From NCBI RefSeq assembly GCF_900176465.1, contig NZ_FWXR01000010.1, positions 1 through 64,000 of the forward strand: a DNA stretch of 64,000 nucleotides, written 5' to 3'. Position 1 is the stretch's first letter; each line of letters starts with the position of its first letter. Source of the DNA: Fulvimarina manganoxydans. Its GTDB lineage: Bacteria; Pseudomonadota; Alphaproteobacteria; Rhizobiales; Rhizobiaceae. A program made the translations under genes and the position numbers. Positions 42,656 to 52,856 of this stretch are shown piece after piece. Below the pieces are notes generated by a model, which worked only from the letters and a program-made list of their open reading frames with translations, made no database searches and was not told the DNA's origin.

Positions 42656-42870
42656 GGACTGAGAGCACCGGGCGATCTTGATTGCTCGCCCGGGCCTTGA
42701 GATCTCCGTCATGCTTTCGACGCAGCGCGGCGTCAAACACGGCGCCGTCGGACGACAAAGCGGGTGCACCCGGGCCGAGAGCCTTGTCCAGACGGCAAGC
42801 TCCGCGTCACGGGTTTAGCCTAGCGTCCGGCCGAGCGATGAGTGTGACGGGTGCGCAAGGGGACTTGGCC

Positions 42871-43872
42871 ATGGATCGGAAGAAAACTGCCTGGAGCGCC
42901 CTTGCCGGCAGCGTATTCGGCCTCTGTCTCGCAATGGCCGGCGCGGCGAATGCGCAGACACCGGCCAAGGAGCTCTTCGGCGCCCAGCACACGGCATCGG
43001 CCGCGCGTCCCGAAAGCATCGGCTTTTATTCCCATGGCTGTCTCGCCGGGGCCGCTCAGCTTCCCGCGGACGGCCAGGCCTGGCAGGCCATGCGTCTGTC
43101 GCGCGATCGCCGCTGGGGTCATCCCGAGCTGGTCGCCTTTGTCGAGCGTCTGGCAACGGCCGTCCAGCGCCGTGGCATCTGGCCCGGCCTCCTCATCGGC
43201 GACCTTTCCATGGCGCGGGGCGGCCCAATGCCCTTCGGTCATTCCTCCCATCAGATCGGCCTCGATGCCGATGTCTGGTTCCAGCCCATGCCCCGCCAGC
43301 GGCTCAGCGAGCGCGCCCGCGAGGACTTCCCGTTTCGCTCCGTTCTGAAAAAGGGCGGGCTGACCGTCGACGACCGGATCTGGAACGACAGCTATCGCGA
43401 TGTCCTGCAACTGGCGGCGAGCGATCCGAAGGTCGAGCGCATCTTCGTTCATCCGGGCATCAAGAAGAAGCTCTGCGAGACGACGCGCGGCAACCGCGCC
43501 TGGCTGAACAAGGTTCGCCCCTATTACGGCCATCACGAGCATTTCCATGTCCGGCTCGTCTGCCAGCCGGCATCGCCCAATTGCGAATCACAGCGATCGA
43601 CGGGCTCGGGCGACGGCTGCGACAAGCTCGACTGGTGGTTCAATGTAGCGCTTCAGCCACCGCCACCCGACGCAAAGCCGCCCAAGCCGAAGCCGCCTCT
43701 GACGCTCGCCGACCTGCCCCGCCAGTGCCGCTCGGTGCTGGCAGCCCCGGCACGGGCACAGAGCGGGCTGACGGTCTCGACCGAGACCGGACGCCCGGCC
43801 GCTTCCACCTATTCGAAGAGCTACGCCGCGCCGGCCACGGTTCCCCTGCCCCGCTTCCGGCCCTATCGATAA
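42871..43872 (+). CDS. mepA: Penicillin-insensitive murein endopeptidase MepA
   Basis: MepA is a periplasmic zinc LAS peptidase that cuts D-Ala-mDAP cross-links in peptidoglycan. The 333-residue precursor has a signal peptide ending ANAQ near residue 30, then the zinc-binding His and Asp in FGHSSHQIGLDADVWFQP and the HHEHFHVRLVC motif. Cysteines near 44, 171 and 209 may form disulfides. A C-terminal Pro-rich tail of about 70 residues is longer than in E. coli MepA. An AAGGGGA site supports the ATG at 42871; an upstream ATG at 42838 would hide the signal peptide. Confidence 0.93.
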   Translation: MDRKKTAWSALAGSVFGLCLAMAGAANAQTPAKELFGAQHTASAARPESIGFYSHGCLAGAAQLPADGQAWQAMRLSRDRRWGHPELVAFVERLATAVQRRGIWPGLLIGDLSMARGGPMPFGHSSHQIGLDADVWFQPMPRQRLSERAREDFPFRSVLKKGGLTVDDRIWNDSYRDVLQLAASDPKVERIFVHPGIKKKLCETTRGNRAWLNKVRPYYGHHEHFHVRLVCQPASPNCESQRSTGSGDGCDKLDWWFNVALQPPPPDAKPPKPKPPLTLADLPRQCRSVLAAPARAQSGLTVSTETGRPAASTYSKSYAAPATVPLPRFRPYR

Positions 43873-43969
43873 GGTCGGGGCTGTCCTTGGCAGCCAGGGC
43901 GCTATAGGGATTGGACACAAGCTTCGCTTTGCCTTCCCTCTTACCTTCGACTAGAGGGGACGGCAGATC

Positions 43970-43983
43970 TTCAATCGATTGAA
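43970..43983. promoter_or_regulatory. Perfect 14-bp palindrome upstream of glk
   Basis: TTCAATCGATTGAA is a perfect palindrome with a central CG, ending 15 nt before the glk start codon. Its form is like operators of LacI-family sugar regulators. A repressor bound here would block glk transcription or initiation. No LacI gene is in the window. Confidence 0.55.
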
Positions 43984-43998
43984 AACGGATCATCGGCG

Positions 43999-45018
43999 AT
44001 GTCACGAGAGGCGCAGACGGTACTCAAGTTCCCCATCCTGATCGGAGACATCGGCGGCACCAATGCGCGCTTCGCGATCTTGAAGGATGCCTTCGCCGAG
44101 CCGAAGATGTTCGAGAATGTGAAGACGGCCGATTTCGAGACGATCGACGAGGCGATTCAGACGGCGGTGCTCGATCGCACGTCGGTGCAGCCCAAGAGCG
44201 CGGTGCTTGCCCTGGCCGGTCCGATCGACGGGGATGAGATCGATCTGACCAACTGCCCCTGGGTCTTGCGGCCGCGTCAGATGATCCAGACGCTCGGCCT
44301 GGAAGAGATCATTGCGATCAACGATTTCGAGGCGCAGGCGCTGGCGATCTCCGCCCTTCCCGACGACGCACGCATGGCGGTCGGCGGCGGCGTTCAGCGC
44401 GAGGGCGCGAGCCGCGCCGTGCTCGGGCCAGGCACCGGCCTCGGCGTTGCCGGTCTCGTGCGCGCTCGTAATATGTGGATTCCCGTCGCCGGCGAAGGCG
44501 GCCATGTGGATATCGGGCCGCGCACCGCGCGCGATCTCGCCATCTGGCCGCATCTGAAAACGATCGAGGGCCGCGTTTCGGGCGAACAAATCCTGTGCGG
44601 CCGTGGCCTCGTCAATCTCTACCGGGCGATTTGCCGGACGGACGGGCTCGAACCGGTTCATGACGAACCGGCCAAGATCACCCAGGGGGCGACAAGCGAG
44701 GACGATGCTCCATCCCGCGAGGCCGTGACGCTCTTTTCGACCTATCTGGGGCGCCTGGCCGGCGATCTCGCTCTCGTCTTCATGGCGCGCGGCGGCGTTT
44801 ATATCGCCGGCGGCATCTTCCAGCGCCTCCTCCCAATGCTGAAGCCCGAAATGCTACGGGAAGGCTTCGAGGACAAGGCGCCGCATTCGGAGCTGATGAA
44901 GGAGATCCCACTCTATATCGTCACCGAACCGCTGGCGGCGCTCACCGGCCTTGCAGCCTTCGCCCGCTCGCCCCGCTTCTTCGGCTTGGAGACAACCGGG
45001 CGGCATTGGACGGCCTGA
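43999..45018 (+). CDS. glk: Glucokinase
   Basis: Glk phosphorylates glucose with ATP. The 339-residue protein has the ATP-binding [15 protein letters not shown] (about residues 13-27), [29 protein letters not shown] with the catalytic Asp, and [12 protein letters not shown] (about 136-147), all typical of the proteobacterial Glk family (Pfam Glucokinase) rather than ROK kinases. It feeds glucose 6-phosphate to pgi and pgm elsewhere in the window. A 14-bp palindrome just upstream suggests operator control. A RIME-like repeat begins 9 nt after its stop codon. Confidence 0.95.
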   Translation: MSREAQTVLKFPILIGDIGGTNARFAILKDAFAEPKMFENVKTADFETIDEAIQTAVLDRTSVQPKSAVLALAGPIDGDEIDLTNCPWVLRPRQMIQTLGLEEIIAINDFEAQALAISALPDDARMAVGGGVQREGASRAVLGPGTGLGVAGLVRARNMWIPVAGEGGHVDIGPRTARDLAIWPHLKTIEGRVSGEQILCGRGLVNLYRAICRTDGLEPVHDEPAKITQGATSEDDAPSREAVTLFSTYLGRLAGDLALVFMARGGVYIAGGIFQRLLPMLKPEMLREGFEDKAPHSELMKEIPLYIVTEPLAALTGLAAFARSPRFFGLETTGRHWTA

Positions 45019-45026
45019 CTGCGTCC

Positions 45027-45130
45027 TAGAGCGAAATGCGATCAATCGGACTCGCGATTTCGCTCTAACTCTTTGTTTTGCCGCATGATCTTCTCCGAAA
45101 AGTCGTGCAATCTTTCGGCATCATGCTCTA
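45027..45130 (+). repeat. RIME-like intergenic element, intact copy 1
   Basis: The 104-nt element begins TAGAGCGAAAT and ends ATCATGCTCTA, so its termini are inverted (TAGAGC/GCTCTA). Hairpin 1 pairs AGAGCGAAAT with ATTTCGCTCT; a CTTTGTTTTGCC spacer follows; hairpin 2 pairs GCATGAT with ATCATGC around an inner CCGAAAA/TTTCGG stem. This matches the rhizobial RIME type. It lies between glk and the broken NIT-domain gene. Confidence 0.9.
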
Positions 45131-45187
45131 GTACCGGCAGGCCTTTTGATGGATCAGGCGGCGCGCCGCATATGCGCCGTGCGATGA

Positions 45188-45764
45188 TCAATGGACAATC
45201 GGAATGCGGCGACCGGCAAATTCCTTCGCCGCAAGCAGATCGGAATAAGCGACAAGACGGTTCGACAATTCCATCTCGCGAACGCCGAGGCCGAGCCGAT
45301 CGGACAGATCCGTCGTCATCGCGATCGCATTGGTAAAATAGGAAAAGGCCTCGCCGCCGGGAAGCGTCAGCGCGTCGATCTGGCTTCGGATATCACCGAT
45401 CTGGCCGATTACCGCCTCGATCTGCGCATGTCGGACGTCCAGATCAGCGCCATGGGCGGTTTCGCTCGCCATGAACCGGGCGATGGCTCCATCGCTCATC
45501 TCACGCGCGGCCGCCATCTCGCTGACCATCTTCTGGCCCTTTGGAGCCGATGAATCCAGCCGTCGTCCCGCGCTCTGCCTGAAGCCCATCGATTAGATCG
45601 CTTGCCAACCGCATGCTTTGCGTGCGCGCAACGAGCTCTTCCATTTGGTCATGGCGACCGACATAGATATCCAGCCATAGGAGACTCAGAAGACGGGAAC
45701 TTGCCAAAGGCAAAACGACACAGAGAAGAAGGCGTGAGCGTATGGAAACTTGATCGAAGCGCAT
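45188..45764 (-). pseudogene. Broken and truncated NIT-domain (nitrate/nitrite-sensing) receptor gene
   Basis: From 45764 the minus strand encodes a cytoplasmic start MRFDQVSIRSRLLLC, a membrane segment and the NIT-domain block LIDGLQAERGTTAGFIGSKG. The frame then shifts near 45540 and continues in another frame as QKMVSEMAAAREMSDGAIARFM through VAYSDLLAAKEFAG, ending after RRIPIVH. Intact proteins of this type go on to HAMP and methyl-accepting or kinase domains, which are missing. So there are two lesions: a frameshift and loss of the 3' part. A RIME-like element lies 57 nt beyond the end. Confidence 0.75.
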
Positions 45765-46109
45765 TGTGATGAAACCCGAACTAACGCCTTGTGCTGAATG
45801 TCTGAAGCCGGCAGCCAAGCCAGCGCCTCTGTCGCTCGGCACCGTACAAGGCAAGAGTGCCGCACGTTCCTAGATTTCGATGAATTCACTGTCCGTTTCG
45901 TCAGCCATGCACATAGCGACTTCTTTAGCTGGCTTTTGACGGTTGCATCCCTGGCCAATTGAAACCGTCTTCAACGAAAGAGTTCGTCAAAGTGGGCGAG
46001 CGCTCGCCGGTGCTCAGCTGCCCTGGCGGATGTCTCTGTGCCATTGCCAGTGCCGCGAGCCGGCGCTACCACCGTCGTCGAATACGTCCCAAGCCGATAA
46101 GGAAATGCG
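45765..46109. other. Intergenic region between the NIT remnant and gshB
   Basis: No gene or repeat is recognised. The last 20 nt hold the AAGGAA ribosome site of gshB; the rest probably contains promoters of both the remnant and gshB. Confidence 0.5.
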
Positions 46110-47048
46110 ATGGGTCTCAAAGTCGCGGTCCAGATGGATCATGTCTCCTCCATCACCATCAAGGGCGATTCCACTTTCGCCATCGCGATGGAAGCCCAGG
46201 CGCGGGGACACGAACTCTTCCATTACACGCCCGATCGCCTGTCGCTGCGCGACGGACGGGCGACGGCGCGCGCCGAGCCGATGATCCTGCGCGAGGAAGA
46301 AGGCAATCACTTCACCTTGGGACCGACGGAGAAGATCGATCTGGCCGAGATGGACGTCGTCCTGTTGCGCCAGGACCCGCCCTTCGACATGGCCTATATC
46401 ACCTCGACCCATATTCTGGACCGGATCCATCCCAAGACGCTGGTGGTCAACGATCCGACCTCGGTGCGCAACGCGCCGGAAAAGATCTTCGTCACCGACT
46501 TTCCGGATCTGATGCCGGAGACGCTGATCACGAAAGACCCCGAAGAGGTGGCCGCGTTCCGCGCCGAATTCGGCGAGATCGTCATGAAGCCGCTCTATGG
46601 CAATGGCGGCGCCGGGGTCTTCCACATCACGCGCGACGATCGCAATCTGACCTCGTTTCTGGAAACCTTTGCCCTCCTCTTCCGCGAGCCATTCATCGTC
46701 CAGCGCTATCTTCCGAATGTGCGCAAGGGCGACAAGCGCATCATCCTGATCGACGGCGAATTTGCCGGCGCGATCAACCGCGTGCCCTCAGACACCGATG
46801 CGCGCTCCAACATGCATGTGGGCGGGCGCGCCGAGCCGACCGAGTTGACACCGCGCGAGCGGGAAATCTGCGAACGGATCGGCCCGACGCTCAAAGAGCA
46901 GGGCCTGATCTTCGTCGGGATCGACGTCATCGGCGATCTTCTGACCGAGATCAACGTGACCTCGCCAACCGGCATCCGGGAGGTCAAGCGCTTCGGCGGC
47001 AACGATATCGCCGCGCTCTTGTGGGATGCGATCGAGAGGCGGCTCTAA
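46110..47048 (+). CDS. gshB: Glutathione synthetase
   Basis: GshB joins gamma-glutamylcysteine to glycine with ATP. The 312-residue ATP-grasp protein has the N-terminal [62 protein letters not shown], and the ATP-binding [16 protein letters not shown], all standard for proteobacterial GshB. AAGGAA lies 6 nt before the ATG. Its product supports the glutathione transferase, and possibly the GFA proteins, encoded in the window. Confidence 0.97.
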   Translation: MGLKVAVQMDHVSSITIKGDSTFAIAMEAQARGHELFHYTPDRLSLRDGRATARAEPMILREEEGNHFTLGPTEKIDLAEMDVVLLRQDPPFDMAYITSTHILDRIHPKTLVVNDPTSVRNAPEKIFVTDFPDLMPETLITKDPEEVAAFRAEFGEIVMKPLYGNGGAGVFHITRDDRNLTSFLETFALLFREPFIVQRYLPNVRKGDKRIILIDGEFAGAINRVPSDTDARSNMHVGGRAEPTELTPREREICERIGPTLKEQGLIFVGIDVIGDLLTEINVTSPTGIREVKRFGGNDIAALLWDAIERRL

Positions 47049-47201
47049 CCCGGCGAGCCGTCAAGACGCGGGCGGCTGGCTCCTTCGGATAAGGCCTGGT
47101 GCGCGGCTTCATGAACAGCAGATAACGCCCTCATTCGGGAACCGTTTGGCAATCTCGCCGTATCAAGGGCATATCAAACGAGAAGCCTCGGAGGGCGTCC
47201 C

Positions 47202-47849
47202 ATGAAGCGCATGCTGACCTTGATCCTCGCGGCGACGACCGGTATCGGCCTTGCCACGAGCCTTGCCCACGCCTCGTCCAAGGCGTTCGCCACGACCGAT
47301 GTCAATCTTCGGGCTGGGCCTTCGACGTCCTATCCCGCAGTCGATGTCGTCCGCGATGGCGATCCGGTACGCGTCTTCGGCTGCCTTCAAACCCGCTCCT
47401 GGTGCGACGTCTCCTATGGCGGGGCACGCGGATGGATGTCCTCCAACTATCTGGCCTATCAGGGGCCGCGCTATCGCTATGAGGGCACCCGCGCCGTCGA
47501 GGTCATCGAGGCGCCCGTGATCACCTTCTCGCTCGGCGGCTATTGGGGCGACCATTATCGTAGCCGCGACTTCTATCGCGATCGCGCCCGCTACGACCGC
47601 GACCCGGATTGGCGCGATCATCGCCGAGACGATCGCTGGGACCGGCGGGACGAGCGCTGGGATCGCCGGCATGATAGGCGCGACGCCCGCTACGACCGCG
47701 ACTACGATCGGGATCGGTTTCGTGACCGAGATCGCTGGCGCGATCACGACGGTCGGCGCGATCGAGACTGGGATCGGCGCGGGGGCGATTACGGACGCCG
47801 GGGACCTGCGGTCGAAGAGCCGGTGGTTCCGCTCTACCGCGTCGACTGA
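47202..47849 (+). CDS. Secreted SH3b-domain protein with Arg/Asp-rich tail
   Basis: The 215-residue precursor has a signal peptide (cleavage likely after AHA, residue 24) and one bacterial SH3 domain (about residues 28-87: TTDVNLRAGPSTSYPAVDVVRDGDPVRVFGCLQTRSWCDVSYGGARGWMSSNYL). The last 90 residues are an Arg/Asp/Tyr/Trp-rich low-complexity stretch with repeated DRRDxRWDRR-type units, ending in VPLYRVD. SH3b domains often bind cell-wall peptides. The role of the charged tail is unknown. GGAGGG precedes the ATG. A good terminator follows. Confidence 0.88.
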   Translation: MKRMLTLILAATTGIGLATSLAHASSKAFATTDVNLRAGPSTSYPAVDVVRDGDPVRVFGCLQTRSWCDVSYGGARGWMSSNYLAYQGPRYRYEGTRAVEVIEAPVITFSLGGYWGDHYRSRDFYRDRARYDRDPDWRDHRRDDRWDRRDERWDRRHDRRDARYDRDYDRDRFRDRDRWRDHDGRRDRDWDRRGGDYGRRGPAVEEPVVPLYRVD

Positions 47850-47873
47850 GCGCAGGATCAGAATTGCTTGAAC

Positions 47874-47900
47874 AACGCCGCCTTTCTCGGGCGGCGTTTT
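47874..47900 (+). terminator. Rho-independent terminator after the SH3b gene
   Basis: AACGCCGCC and GGCGGCGTT pair in a 9-bp stem with a 7-nt loop, followed by TTTTCGTTTGTTC. It starts 25 nt after the stop codon. Confidence 0.85.
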
Positions 47901-48073
47901 CGTTTGTTCCTCGCGCTCCCGGAGCGGAGCGCTTCTCCGAAACACTCGTCTTTTCAGATATCTAGGCTTTGTTCTCGTTTGTTCTTGTTTTATTCGCGCA
48001 AACATGCTTACTTTGAATAGCGAAGTTGATCGCATCATCCGTCTGGCCGAGCCCGAAAACAAAGGTTGCCGCC

Positions 48074-49606
48074 ATGGTCGCGCGAGTCAAAACGGTTGCC
48101 TTTCAAGGCATCGAAGCCATTCCGGTGGACGTGCAGGTCATGGTCGCGCCGGGCAAGATGGGCATTCAGATCGTTGGCCTGCCGGATAAAGCCGTTGCGG
48201 AGAGTCGTGAACGTGTCCATGCCGCGCTTCACGCCTCAGGCCTCTCGATGCCGCCCAAACGCGTCACGGTGAATCTCGCCCCGGCGGATCTGCCGAAGGA
48301 AGGCAGCCATTACGACCTACCGATCGCGCTGGGGCTAATGGCGGCGCTCGGCGCGGTCCCGGCCGATGCCCTTTCAGATTTCATGGTTCTCGGGGAGCTT
48401 TCACTGGATGGAGCGATCACGCCGGTGAACGGCGTTCTGCCCGCTGCCATGGGCGCCAACGCCATCGGGCTCGGCCTGATCTGCCCGGCCGATTGCGGCT
48501 CGGAAGCAGCCTGGGCCAGCGGCGACATGACGATCGTCGCGGCGCGCAGCCTCGTTCAGATCGCCAATCATTTTCGCGGCACCCAGATCATCGCACGACC
48601 GGAGCCGGCGGTTCGCACAGCGCCGGCCAATCAGCCGGACTTGTCGGAGATCAAGGGCCAGATCCTCGCCAAGCGCGCCTTGGAAATCGCCGCCGCAGGC
48701 GGCCACAATCTCTTGATGGTCGGCCCTCCTGGCTCCGGCAAGTCGATGCTCGCGCAGCGCCTTCCCTCGATCCTGCCGCCTCTGAGCCCGCACGAGCTCC
48801 TCGAAGTCTCGATGATCGCCTCGATCGCCGGCGAATTGTCCGGCGGCAAGCTTTCCGACCGCCGCCCCTTTCGCGCGCCCCACCATTCCGCATCCATGGC
48901 CGCGATGGTTGGGGGCGGCATCAGAGCCCGGCCCGGCGAGGTATCTCTTGCCCATCGCGGCGTTCTGTTCCTCGACGAATTTCCGGAATTCTCCCCCGTC
49001 GTTCTCGATTCCCTGCGCCAGCCGCTCGAGAGCGGCGAGAGCGTGATCGCCCGCGCCAATCATCGCGTCTCCTATCCAGCGCGCATGCAGCTGATCGCGG
49101 CCATGAACCCCTGCCGCTGCGGGATGGCGGGCGAACCGGGCCATGTCTGTGCCAGGGGCGCGCGATGCGCAGCCGATTATCAGGCCCGCATTTCCGGGCC
49201 GCTTCTCGACCGGATCGATCTCAGGGTCGATGTGCCGGCGGTGACCGCCGCCGACCTCATCCGCCCGCAAACGGGGGAAACCTCCGAGACGGTTCGCGCG
49301 CGTGTCGTGGAAGCAAGACGAATGCAGGCCGAGCGATATGCCGCTCTCGGTTTTCCACCGGAGACCAACAACGCCCAATGCTCCTCCGCTTTGGTGGAGA
49401 CCGTCGCAGCACCTGACGAAGGCGGAAGCCGCCTCTTGTCGGATGCCGCGGAGAAAATGAAGTTCTCAGCCCGCGCCTATCATCGAATTCTGAAGGTCGC
49501 GCGCACCCTCGCCGACCTTGACGGCTCGGATATGGTCCGCCGCATCCATCTCGCCGAAGCCATATCCTATCGGGTCGCCGGCGAGCGCATGCCAGCGGCG
49601 GCTTAG
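48074..49606 (+). CDS. comM: YifB/ComM-family magnesium chelatase-like AAA+ ATPase
   Basis: ComM is an AAA+ helicase that aids branch migration in natural transformation and recombination. The 510-residue protein has an N-terminal Lon-protease-like domain (VQVMVAPGKMGIQIVGLPDKAVAESRERV), Walker A GPPGSGKSML (about residues 217-226), RRPFRAPHHSASMAAMVGGG, Walker B VLFLDEFPEF and the C-rich MNPCRCGMAGEP loop. Length matches YifB. The TAG stop codon (49604-49606) is also the first three bases of a RIME-like element. Confidence 0.94.
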   Translation: MVARVKTVAFQGIEAIPVDVQVMVAPGKMGIQIVGLPDKAVAESRERVHAALHASGLSMPPKRVTVNLAPADLPKEGSHYDLPIALGLMAALGAVPADALSDFMVLGELSLDGAITPVNGVLPAAMGANAIGLGLICPADCGSEAAWASGDMTIVAARSLVQIANHFRGTQIIARPEPAVRTAPANQPDLSEIKGQILAKRALEIAAAGGHNLLMVGPPGSGKSMLAQRLPSILPPLSPHELLEVSMIASIAGELSGGKLSDRRPFRAPHHSASMAAMVGGGIRARPGEVSLAHRGVLFLDEFPEFSPVVLDSLRQPLESGESVIARANHRVSYPARMQLIAAMNPCRCGMAGEPGHVCARGARCAADYQARISGPLLDRIDLRVDVPAVTAADLIRPQTGETSETVRARVVEARRMQAERYAALGFPPETNNAQCSSALVETVAAPDEGGSRLLSDAAEKMKFSARAYHRILKVARTLADLDGSDMVRRIHLAEAISYRVAGERMPAAA

Positions 49607-49708
49607 AGCATGATGCCGAAAAATTGCACGACTTTTCGGATCACATCATTCGGCAAAGCAAACACTTAGAGAGAACTCGCGATTCCGATTTGTAGCATTT
49701 CGCTCTAA
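49604..49708 (-). repeat. RIME-like intergenic element, intact copy 2 (inverted)
   Basis: This is the reverse-complement orientation of the element at 45027: TAGAGCATGATGCCGAAAAA through GCATTTCGCTCTA. Both hairpins and the spacer are preserved. Its terminal TAG is used as the comM stop codon. It ends about 280 nt before the pheT stop codon. Confidence 0.9.
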
Positions 49709-49987
49709 GTCCGCCGCGCGGTTTTCAACAAAGCTGAAGCTGCTCGCCACTACGATCAAGAAGATACCCGACCCACAACCTGCCTTCTGACAATTCGGCG
49801 GGGTGGAGTGGTTCGTTTTGTCCTTGCGGCCGCCCAAGAAGGGAGCCACCCAGTGCCGACCTCAGGCAGCGATGCATTCAGACGACCGAGCACATCGATC
49901 GCATCGCTTTTCAAACGAGGTCCGGCGGCCATCATCGAATGGCTCACCGCGATCTTCAACGCGATGCTTGGTGGGCTTGCCGAGGAT
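49709..49987. other. Intergenic region between comM repeat and pheT
   Basis: No gene is recognised here. The large plus-strand open frame that begins nearby is the antisense shadow of pheT. No clear terminator stem was found for pheT. Confidence 0.5.
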
Positions 49988-52402
49988 TTAGCTGCGAAGC
50001 GTTCCGCCGGTCGCTTTCTCGACGGCAGCGACGACCTTCGCGGACACTGCTTCGAGATCCTCTTCGGTCAGCGTCCGCTCGCTAGGCGCCAGCAGCACCT
50101 CGAGCGCCACCGACTTTCGCCCTTCGCCCAACGCCCCGCCGGCAAAGACGTCGAAGACGCGCACTTCCTTCACCAGCTTCTTGTCGGCGCCTTCGGCCGC
50201 GCGGATGAGTTTCAGCGCCTCGATCCCGTCCTCGACGACAAAGGCGAAATCCCTGCGCAAAGGCTGGAAGGGCGAGATCGCCAGAACCGGCTTCGTCCGC
50301 GTCGCCTTGCGCTTGGGCTCGGGGATGGCGTCGAGGAAAACCTCGAAAGCGGCATGTGGGCCGCTCGCATCGAGCGCTTTCAAGATTTTCGGATGAAGTT
50401 CGCCGAACTCCGCGAGCACCACTTTCGGTCCGAGCTTGATCCGGCCAGAGCGCCCGGGGTGATACCACTCGCTTGCCGGCGTCTCGATCATCAGACGATC
50501 GACAGGCGCGCCCGCCGCTTCGAGCGCCGCAATGGCATCGGCCTTGGCATCGAACACACCGACCGGCTGGGCATTGCCGCTCCAGTTCCGCCCAGGCCCT
50601 TCCAGACCCGCCGTTCCACGTCGGACGCCGCCGGCGACCCGCTTCTGATCTTCGGGACCATCGCCCTGATAGATCGCCGCCACCTCGAACATCGCAACGT
50701 CGCCATACCCACGGGCCGCATTGCGCGCGAGCGCAGAGACGAGCCCAGGAATCAGGGACGGGCGCATATCCGACATGTCGGCCGCGATCGGATTTTCGAG
50801 ACGCAGATTGTCGCCGCCGCCGCCGAAGGCTGCCGCATGCTCATGGGGAATGAAGGTGTAGGTCACCGCTTCCGCCATGCCCCGCGCGGCAAGCGCCCGG
50901 CGCGCGGCACGATCGCGAATTTGCGGCGTCGTCAGGATACGGCCATTGACCGCGCCCATCGTCGGCAGGGGCTGCGGTTCGATCGTGTCGACGCCGGACA
51001 GGCGCATGACCTCCTCGACGAGATCAGCCTTTCCGTCGACATCGGGTCGCCAGCTCGGCACGGTGACGCTGGCGTGTCCGCCTTGATCGACGGCTTCGAA
51101 GCCGAGGGCGCGGAGCAGATCGAGCTGCCTTTCCTTCTCGACCTCCAGCGAGGTCAGGCGCTTGACCTCGGAATAAGGGAATTCGACGACCTTGCGCTCG
51201 ATCGGCTTGACCGCTTCGAGAATACGCTCGCTCGGCTCGCCGCCGCAGAGATCGAGGACCATCCGCGTTGCAATGTCGAGGCCGGGCTCGAGCGATGCCG
51301 GATCGACCCCGCGTTCGAAGCGATAGCGGGCATCGGTGACGATCCCGAGGGAGCGGCCCGCCTTGGCGATCGACAGTGCGTCCCACAAGGCGGATTCGAT
51401 CAGCACATTGGTCGTCGTCTCGTCACAGCCGGAGACCTCGCCGCCCATGATGCCGCCGATCGACTCGACGCCTTTGTCGTCCGCAATCACGCAGATCGCA
51501 TCGGAAAGCGCATGCACACGGCCATCGAGACCAAGAATTTCTTCGCCGTCCTTCCCCTGCCGAACGACAAGCGATCCCGAGACCTTGTCGGCGTCGAAGA
51601 CATGCAGAGGTCGACCACGATCGAAGGTAACGTAATTGGTGATGTCGACCAGGGCGTTGATCGGGCGAAGGCCGATCGCCTTCAAACGCTTCTGCATCCA
51701 ATCGGGCGACGGGCCATTGGAGACGCCGGAGACGAGCCGGAGGCCGAAGCCGAGACAGACTGGGCTCTCGACACGAACAGCGACCGGGCACGGACCCTTG
51801 CCTTCGATCCGATCGATCGCGGGCGTCTTCACCTTGCCGAGGCCGGAGGCGGCCAGATCGAAGGCAATGCCGGCGACCCCGGTCGCCTCCGGATGGTTGG
51901 GTGTCAGATTGATCTCGATAACCGGATCGATGAGATCGGCATAGTCGGCAAAGCGCTCGCCCACGGGCGCGTCGGCCGGCAGATCGATGATACCCTCATG
52001 GGCATCCGACAGCTCCAATTCGCGTTCCGAACACATCATGCCGAAGGACTCGACGCCGCGAATCTTGCCGACGCCGAGCGTCGTATCCAGCCCCGGCACG
52101 TAATCGCCCGGCTGGCCCAAAACGCCGATCATGCCGGCCCGGGCGTTCGGCGCGCCGCAGACGACCTGGAGCGGCTTGCCCCCATTCACCTCGGGCCCGG
52201 CATCGACCGAGAGGACCTGCAGCTTGTCGGCATCCGGGTGGCGCTCCGCGCTCAACACCTTGGCGATCCGGAAGGGCGCGAAAACCGTGCGATCGTCGAC
52301 ACTCTCGACTTCGAGACCGATCGACGTCAGCCGTTCGACGATCTCCTCGAGGCTTGCATCCGTTTCGAGGTGATCTTTCAGCCAGGAAAGGGTGAACTTC
52401 AC
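49988..52402 (-). CDS. pheT: Phenylalanine--tRNA ligase beta subunit
   Basis: PheT is the large subunit of the alpha2-beta2 synthetase that charges tRNA-Phe. The 804-residue protein has the N-terminal EMAP-type tRNA-binding domain (about residues 40-150, with [21 protein letters not shown]), the B3/B4 editing domain with [23 protein letters not shown], the B5 domain and a C-terminal FDX-ACB anticodon domain ending [25 protein letters not shown]. The start is a GTG after AAGGA. It is separated from pheS by a small GFA gene, an unusual gene order. Confidence 0.97.
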   Translation of the reverse strand: MKFTLSWLKDHLETDASLEEIVERLTSIGLEVESVDDRTVFAPFRIAKVLSAERHPDADKLQVLSVDAGPEVNGGKPLQVVCGAPNARAGMIGVLGQPGDYVPGLDTTLGVGKIRGVESFGMMCSERELELSDAHEGIIDLPADAPVGERFADYADLIDPVIEINLTPNHPEATGVAGIAFDLAASGLGKVKTPAIDRIEGKGPCPVAVRVESPVCLGFGLRLVSGVSNGPSPDWMQKRLKAIGLRPINALVDITNYVTFDRGRPLHVFDADKVSGSLVVRQGKDGEEILGLDGRVHALSDAICVIADDKGVESIGGIMGGEVSGCDETTTNVLIESALWDALSIAKAGRSLGIVTDARYRFERGVDPASLEPGLDIATRMVLDLCGGEPSERILEAVKPIERKVVEFPYSEVKRLTSLEVEKERQLDLLRALGFEAVDQGGHASVTVPSWRPDVDGKADLVEEVMRLSGVDTIEPQPLPTMGAVNGRILTTPQIRDRAARRALAARGMAEAVTYTFIPHEHAAAFGGGGDNLRLENPIAADMSDMRPSLIPGLVSALARNAARGYGDVAMFEVAAIYQGDGPEDQKRVAGGVRRGTAGLEGPGRNWSGNAQPVGVFDAKADAIAALEAAGAPVDRLMIETPASEWYHPGRSGRIKLGPKVVLAEFGELHPKILKALDASGPHAAFEVFLDAIPEPKRKATRTKPVLAISPFQPLRRDFAFVVEDGIEALKLIRAAEGADKKLVKEVRVFDVFAGGALGEGRKSVALEVLLAPSERTLTEEDLEAVSAKVVAAVEKATGGTLRS

Positions 52403-52451
52403 TTGAAAACGTCCTTGTTAAGGGTCTTAGGCGCTACCAGCGCGTTTCGGG

Positions 52452-52856
52452 TCACGGGCGCTCGACAGAAAATGCGGGATGTCGTCGCTTGCCTTCCGGG
52501 ATCGTCACATCCGGCAAGGCCTCATGCGTAAAAGCATGATCGCTCGCCTCGAAAAGCTCCGGCTCGTCCATCATTCCGAGGAGCACATAGGTTTGGCCTG
52601 GCAATCGATCGTCGCGATAGTCCACCGGAGAGCCACAGTTCTGACAGAAGCGCCTCCGAGTGACTCCCCGGCAAGAGACGCCAGACGGCTCTTGCTCCCA
52701 GTGGAGGGTCTGAAGCGCGAATTCTAGAAAGACCGAATACGGCGCGCCCGTCGCCTTGCGGCAATCTCCGCAATGACAGGCGCGAACCGAGAGGGGCGCG
52801 GCGCGCGCCCGCAGGGAGACCCGGCCGCACCGACATCGTCCGGTCAGATCGCTCAT
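52452..52856 (-). CDS. GFA-family protein inserted between pheS and pheT
   Basis: The 134-residue protein has the GFA zinc ligands: GRCRCGRV (residues 6-13), [16 protein letters not shown] (about 25-40) and [12 protein letters not shown] (about 69-80). Its ATG overlaps the pheS stop codon as ATGA, so it is translationally coupled to the synthetase alpha subunit, and pheT follows after 49 nt. GFA proteins are proposed glutathione-formaldehyde enzymes, though most are unproved. A role linked to tRNA-Phe charging is not known. It is not closely similar to the GFA protein at 4334. Confidence 0.87.
   Translation of the reverse strand: MSDLTGRCRCGRVSLRARAAPLSVRACHCGDCRKATGAPYSVFLEFALQTLHWEQEPSGVSCRGVTRRRFCQNCGSPVDYRDDRLPGQTYVLLGMMDEPELFEASDHAFTHEALPDVTIPEGKRRHPAFSVERP

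Noticed and set aside
47560-47830. Short tandem repeats as a possible CRISPR or satellite
   Set aside because: The repetition encodes the Arg/Asp-rich tail of the SH3b protein; unit lengths are irregular and there are no spacers.
49808-52531. 907-codon plus-strand open frame
   Set aside because: It is antisense to pheT over its length, is Arg/Asp-rich with no family likeness, and pheT is unmistakable. GC-rich codon use opens the opposite frame.
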